A stretch of DNA of 64,000 bases from Streptomyces sp. DSM 15324 (GTDB taxonomy: Bacteria > Actinomycetota > Actinomycetes > Streptomycetales > Streptomycetaceae), in NCBI RefSeq assembly GCF_001514285.1, contig NZ_KQ949037.1:62001-126000 (forward strand), written 5' to 3'. The translations under genes were made by a program, and so were the position numbers. How positions within the stretch are numbered: position 1 is the stretch's first letter; each line of letters begins with the position of its first letter. Positions 61,709 through 64,000 of this stretch are shown here, one piece after another. Under the pieces are notes generated by a model that did no database searches, was not told the DNA's origin, and saw only the letters and a list, made by a program, of their open reading frames with translations.

Positions 61709-63694
61709 TCAGGACGCCGGCACGACCGTCACGTCCGCCGCGCGGACGAACGCCACCCGGTGGCCGTACTGGATCTCGTAGTACAGGTCCTTGCCCTCGA
61801 CCACCCGGTGCGTGCTGGGGTCGAAGGAGCCCGCGTAGAGGTACTCGCCCGGCACCCTGTCCCCGGCCACGTACCGCTGGCCCTTCGGCAGGGTGTACGG
61901 CAGCGCCGAGACCGGCTGCACCGGGATCCCCGCGGGGTAGGCCGAGGCCTCCGGGTAGGCACGCCCGTACACCGGAACACTGTCAAGGCCCGCCCTGGGT
62001 GTGATCAGCACCCCCTGGGAGGGCACCGCCGTCGGCTTGGACGACGGGTTCCGGAACCAGGCCTTGCGGCCCAGGTACCAGACGGCGGTCCAGTCGCCCC
62101 AGGTGGCCGCGACCGCGAACTGCTGGCCGGTGGAGACCCGTGACGACAGGTCGTTCACCCCGGTCGTCGGGGTGCCCAGACCGGGGTCGGAGATCAGCGC
62201 CGACTTCTCGTCGTGGTCGGCGTACAGCCGCACCGCACTGGAGCCGTGCGCCGCGCACGCCTTGCCCTTGCCGCCGCAGTCCACGTACGCGGGCCGGTTG
62301 GTCGCGTAGTCCGGCCGGATCGTCACCACCGCGCTGCCCGCGCGCGCCGTGGGCTCCAGCGGCCGGCCCAGCAGCTCGAAGTAGTGCCGCCAGTCCCAGT
62401 ACGGGCCCGGGTCGGTGTGCATACCGCCCACGTTCGCCGCGGTCGGGCCGGGCACGGTGTCATGGCCGAGGATGTGCTGCCGGTCCAGCGGAATGCCGTA
62501 GCGCGCGGCGAGGAACGCCACCAGCCGCGCCGAGGACTTGTACATCGCCTCCGTGTACCAGGAGTCCGGCTGGGCGAGGAAGCCCTCGTGCTCCAGGCCG
62601 ATCGAGTTGGCGTTGACGTACCAGTTGCCCGCGTGCCAGGCCACGTCCTTCACCCGTACGTGCTGGGCGATATGACCGTCGGTGGAGCGCAGCGAGTAGT
62701 GCCAGGACACGTAGGTGGGGTCCTGGACGAGGTTGATGACCCCCTCCCAGCCGCCCTCGGTGTCATGGAGGACGATGTACCGGATCGGCGAGGACGCGGG
62801 CCGGTCGGCCTCGTCGTGATTGCCGTAGTCGTCGGTGCCGAACGCCTCGTACGGTGCCGGGATCCGTTCGCAGGACACCCCCGGCGGGCACTCGGTGCCC
62901 TCGGCCGAGCCCTGGCGCAGACCGGCCCGGTCGAGCTGGGTGATGCGGGGGTCCAGGTTCGGTTGGGCGGTCAGCGCGACCAGGTCGCCGCTGTCGGTGA
63001 CGCGCCGCTCGCCGGTGCGCATCACCTCGTACACGTCGTTGGCGTAGGCGGCGGCGGTCTCGCTGTCGTCCGCGCCCGAGAACCGGGCCACCGCGCCGTA
63101 CCAGTCCGCGGGGTCCTCGCTCAGCGGTTCGCCCAGGTACTCCTGGGCGTCGGCGAGCAGCGCGGCGCCGCCCGCCACATTGGCCGCCGGGTCCTTGCGC
63201 AGCTTCGCCGCGCTCAGCCCGGTCAGCTTCGCGGCCCGGGGCAGGGTGCGCAGCCGGGCCGGGATCTCGTCGCCCTCGGGGAGCCGCACCTGCGGGTGCC
63301 GGGCCCGGCGGGCGTCGTCGCCCCGGGCGTCCTCCGTGGCCTCGCTGTGGTGCGGGGTTCCGGCCAGCGCGGTACGGGCGTCCGTGAGGTGCATCGGGCC
63401 GTAGCCGCCGGTCACGCTGGGGGCCCCGGCGTGGGTGTCCCAGCGGGACTGGAGGTAGGAGACGCCCAGCAGCACGCTCTGCGGCACGTGGTAGCGGGCG
63501 GACGCCGAGGCGAACGCCCGCTGGAGACCGGACGGCCCGGTCCCGGCGGCCGACGGAGCCGCGCCGAGCAGGGGCAGCAGCAGAGCCGCCGAGGCGAGGG
63601 CCCCGGCGGCTCTTCGGGCGTGGACGGATGGTCGGGCGAGCACGGGTGGTCGGGCGTGGACGGATGGCCGGGGGTGGGTGACGGGTCCTGGCAA
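61709..63694 (-). CDS. Secreted N-acetylmuramoyl-L-alanine amidase with lysozyme-like N-terminal domain
   Basis: A 661-residue cell-wall hydrolase. The signal region AAGALASAALLLPLLGAAPS follows a basic start made of repeats (PSVHARPPVLARPSVHAR). Residues about 60-220 resemble a transglycosylase-like domain (ARYHVPQSVLLGVSYLQSRW, GGYGPMHL). The Amidase_2 domain (about 290-450) has the Zn-binding YIVLHDTEGGWEGVINLVQD, IGLEHEGFLAQPDSWYTEAM and ILGHDTVPGPTAANVGGMHT with conserved His and Glu. The rest holds SH3-like strands. TTG 63694, 5 bp after GAGGAGG, is the best start. It cleaves peptidoglycan outside the membrane. Confidence 0.87.
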   Translation of the reverse strand: MPGPVTHPRPSVHARPPVLARPSVHARRAAGALASAALLLPLLGAAPSAAGTGPSGLQRAFASASARYHVPQSVLLGVSYLQSRWDTHAGAPSVTGGYGPMHLTDARTALAGTPHHSEATEDARGDDARRARHPQVRLPEGDEIPARLRTLPRAAKLTGLSAAKLRKDPAANVAGGAALLADAQEYLGEPLSEDPADWYGAVARFSGADDSETAAAYANDVYEVMRTGERRVTDSGDLVALTAQPNLDPRITQLDRAGLRQGSAEGTECPPGVSCERIPAPYEAFGTDDYGNHDEADRPASSPIRYIVLHDTEGGWEGVINLVQDPTYVSWHYSLRSTDGHIAQHVRVKDVAWHAGNWYVNANSIGLEHEGFLAQPDSWYTEAMYKSSARLVAFLAARYGIPLDRQHILGHDTVPGPTAANVGGMHTDPGPYWDWRHYFELLGRPLEPTARAGSAVVTIRPDYATNRPAYVDCGGKGKACAAHGSSAVRLYADHDEKSALISDPGLGTPTTGVNDLSSRVSTGQQFAVAATWGDWTAVWYLGRKAWFRNPSSKPTAVPSQGVLITPRAGLDSVPVYGRAYPEASAYPAGIPVQPVSALPYTLPKGQRYVAGDRVPGEYLYAGSFDPSTHRVVEGKDLYYEIQYGHRVAFVRAADVTVVPAS

Positions 63695-63781
63695 AGCGGC
63701 CTCCTCGATCTGCCGATAGCCCGTCAATCATGACCGCATAAGGGACATTTACGGCGGTAGCCACGCACGGTCAGCGACGCA

Positions 63782-63827
63782 CGGAGGGCCGCGGTGCGTC
63801 CCCCTTCCGGCGCACCGCGGCCCTCCG
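63782..63827 (-). terminator. Strong hairpin terminator before the amidase gene
   Basis: CGGAGGGCCGCGGTGCG (63782-63798) and CGCACCGCGGCCCTCCG (63811-63827) form a perfect 17-bp stem with a 12-base loop. It lies 12 bp after the stop of the truncated gene at the window end and separates it from the amidase. Confidence 0.85.
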
Positions 63828-63839
63828 CCCTCGGTCCCC

Positions 63840-64000
63840 TCAGCGCGTGCCGACCGCCGCGCGCACGGCCCGGCGGGCCAGCTGGCAGTCGTCGTGCAGC
63901 CGCCGCAGCAGCAGCCGCTGTTCCTCGCCGGACGGCACGGCACCCGCGGGGGCCGTCCCCGCGGCCGTCGGGGCCGTGTCCTGCATCGAACGCTGCACGG
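63840..64000 (-). CDS. 3' end of a small hypothetical protein (5' part outside window)
   Basis: On the minus strand, the frame ending at TGA 63840-63842 reads QRSMQDTAPTAAGTAPAGAV, PSGEEQRLLLRRLHDDCQLA, RRAVRAAVGTR. The Ala/Pro-rich linker and the helical EEQRLLLRRLHDDCQLARRA end suggest a coiled or helical tail of a soluble protein. Codon use (GC at third positions) supports coding. The family is not recognised. A terminator follows directly. Confidence 0.55.
   Translation of the reverse strand, partial: VQRSMQDTAPTAAGTAPAGAVPSGEEQRLLLRRLHDDCQLARRAVRAAVGTR

Overview
The window reads as a chromosomal segment of a Streptomyces or a close relative. It is very GC-rich, uses GTG and TTG starts freely, relies on 4-bp ATGA/GTGA overlaps, and carries actinomycete families (DUF397, DUF6221, MpaB/DUF2236, DUF35-linked thiolases). 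No rRNA, tRNA, CRISPR array or intact insertion sequence was seen. All functions are read from protein motifs and gene context; no database search was run.

Layout. (1) 1-2315: a Tat-exported GH127 beta-L-arabinofuranosidase-like enzyme with a ricin-type lectin tail. (2) 2373-16182: an aromatic or meta-cleavage-type catabolic cluster: maleylacetate reductase, carboxymuconolactone decarboxylase-like protein, two fumarylacetoacetate-hydrolase-fold enzymes, a cyclase, an FAD monooxygenase, an ACMSD-like amidohydrolase, an extradiol-type VOC dioxygenase, an MFS transporter and a 3-oxoacid CoA-transferase pair. The cluster is decaying. An MhpR-like IclR regulator and an AraC regulator are wrecked, the monooxygenase has an amber codon, and CoA-transferase subunit B has lost its normal stop. 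A LysR regulator faces the main operon across a perfect dyad with a NodD-like ATC-N9-GAT core. (3) 16172-21099: a coupled operon DedA - PAP2 - PAP2 - response regulator - histidine kinase, facing a COG4705 membrane protein. This looks like a two-component-controlled lipid-carrier recycling unit. (4) 21402-25293: an ABC-2 exporter with its own NarL-type kinase/regulator pair. (5) 25360-32430: a mixed region with a bile-acid/sodium symporter, YjdM, an ArsR-SulP pair, a diacylglycerol-kinase-like lipid kinase, a DUF6221 protein, and gene relics (ABC ATPase, TAP-like hydrolase, IS5-type transposase). (6) 32444-39364: a branched-chain-amino-acid-type ABC importer with a fused LivH-LivM permease, a lipase-like hydrolase and a divergent TetR regulator. 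(7) 39550-45875: a response regulator left beside a deletion that fused an MMPL transporter to a kinase tail, then a cation-efflux protein, an IclR regulator, an MmyB-type sensor domain, an MpaB oxygenase and a tandem NUDIX protein. (8) 45925-59432: an acyl-CoA catabolic cluster with an FAD oxidoreductase, a nitronate-monooxygenase-like enzyme, three acyl-CoA synthetases, PaaK, a crotonase, a duplicated DUF35 OB-fold protein and two thiolase-fold proteins without the thiolase Cys and His. (9) 59516-64000: DUF397, a universal stress protein, a conserved hypothetical protein, a secreted amidase and the 3' end of another gene.

How the parts fit. Region 2 could take a ring-cleavage product through hydrolysis and maleylacetate reduction to a 3-oxoadipate-like acid activated by the CoA-transferase, but its decay suggests the route no longer runs as a unit. 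Region 8 looks intact. Side-chain acids would be activated by the ligases, hydrated by the crotonase and cleaved by Ltp-type retro-aldolases with their DUF35 partner. The same 17-bp dyad stands before two of its operons, which suggests one regulator. Region 3 links lipid-phosphate phosphatases and a DedA protein to an envelope-sensing kinase.
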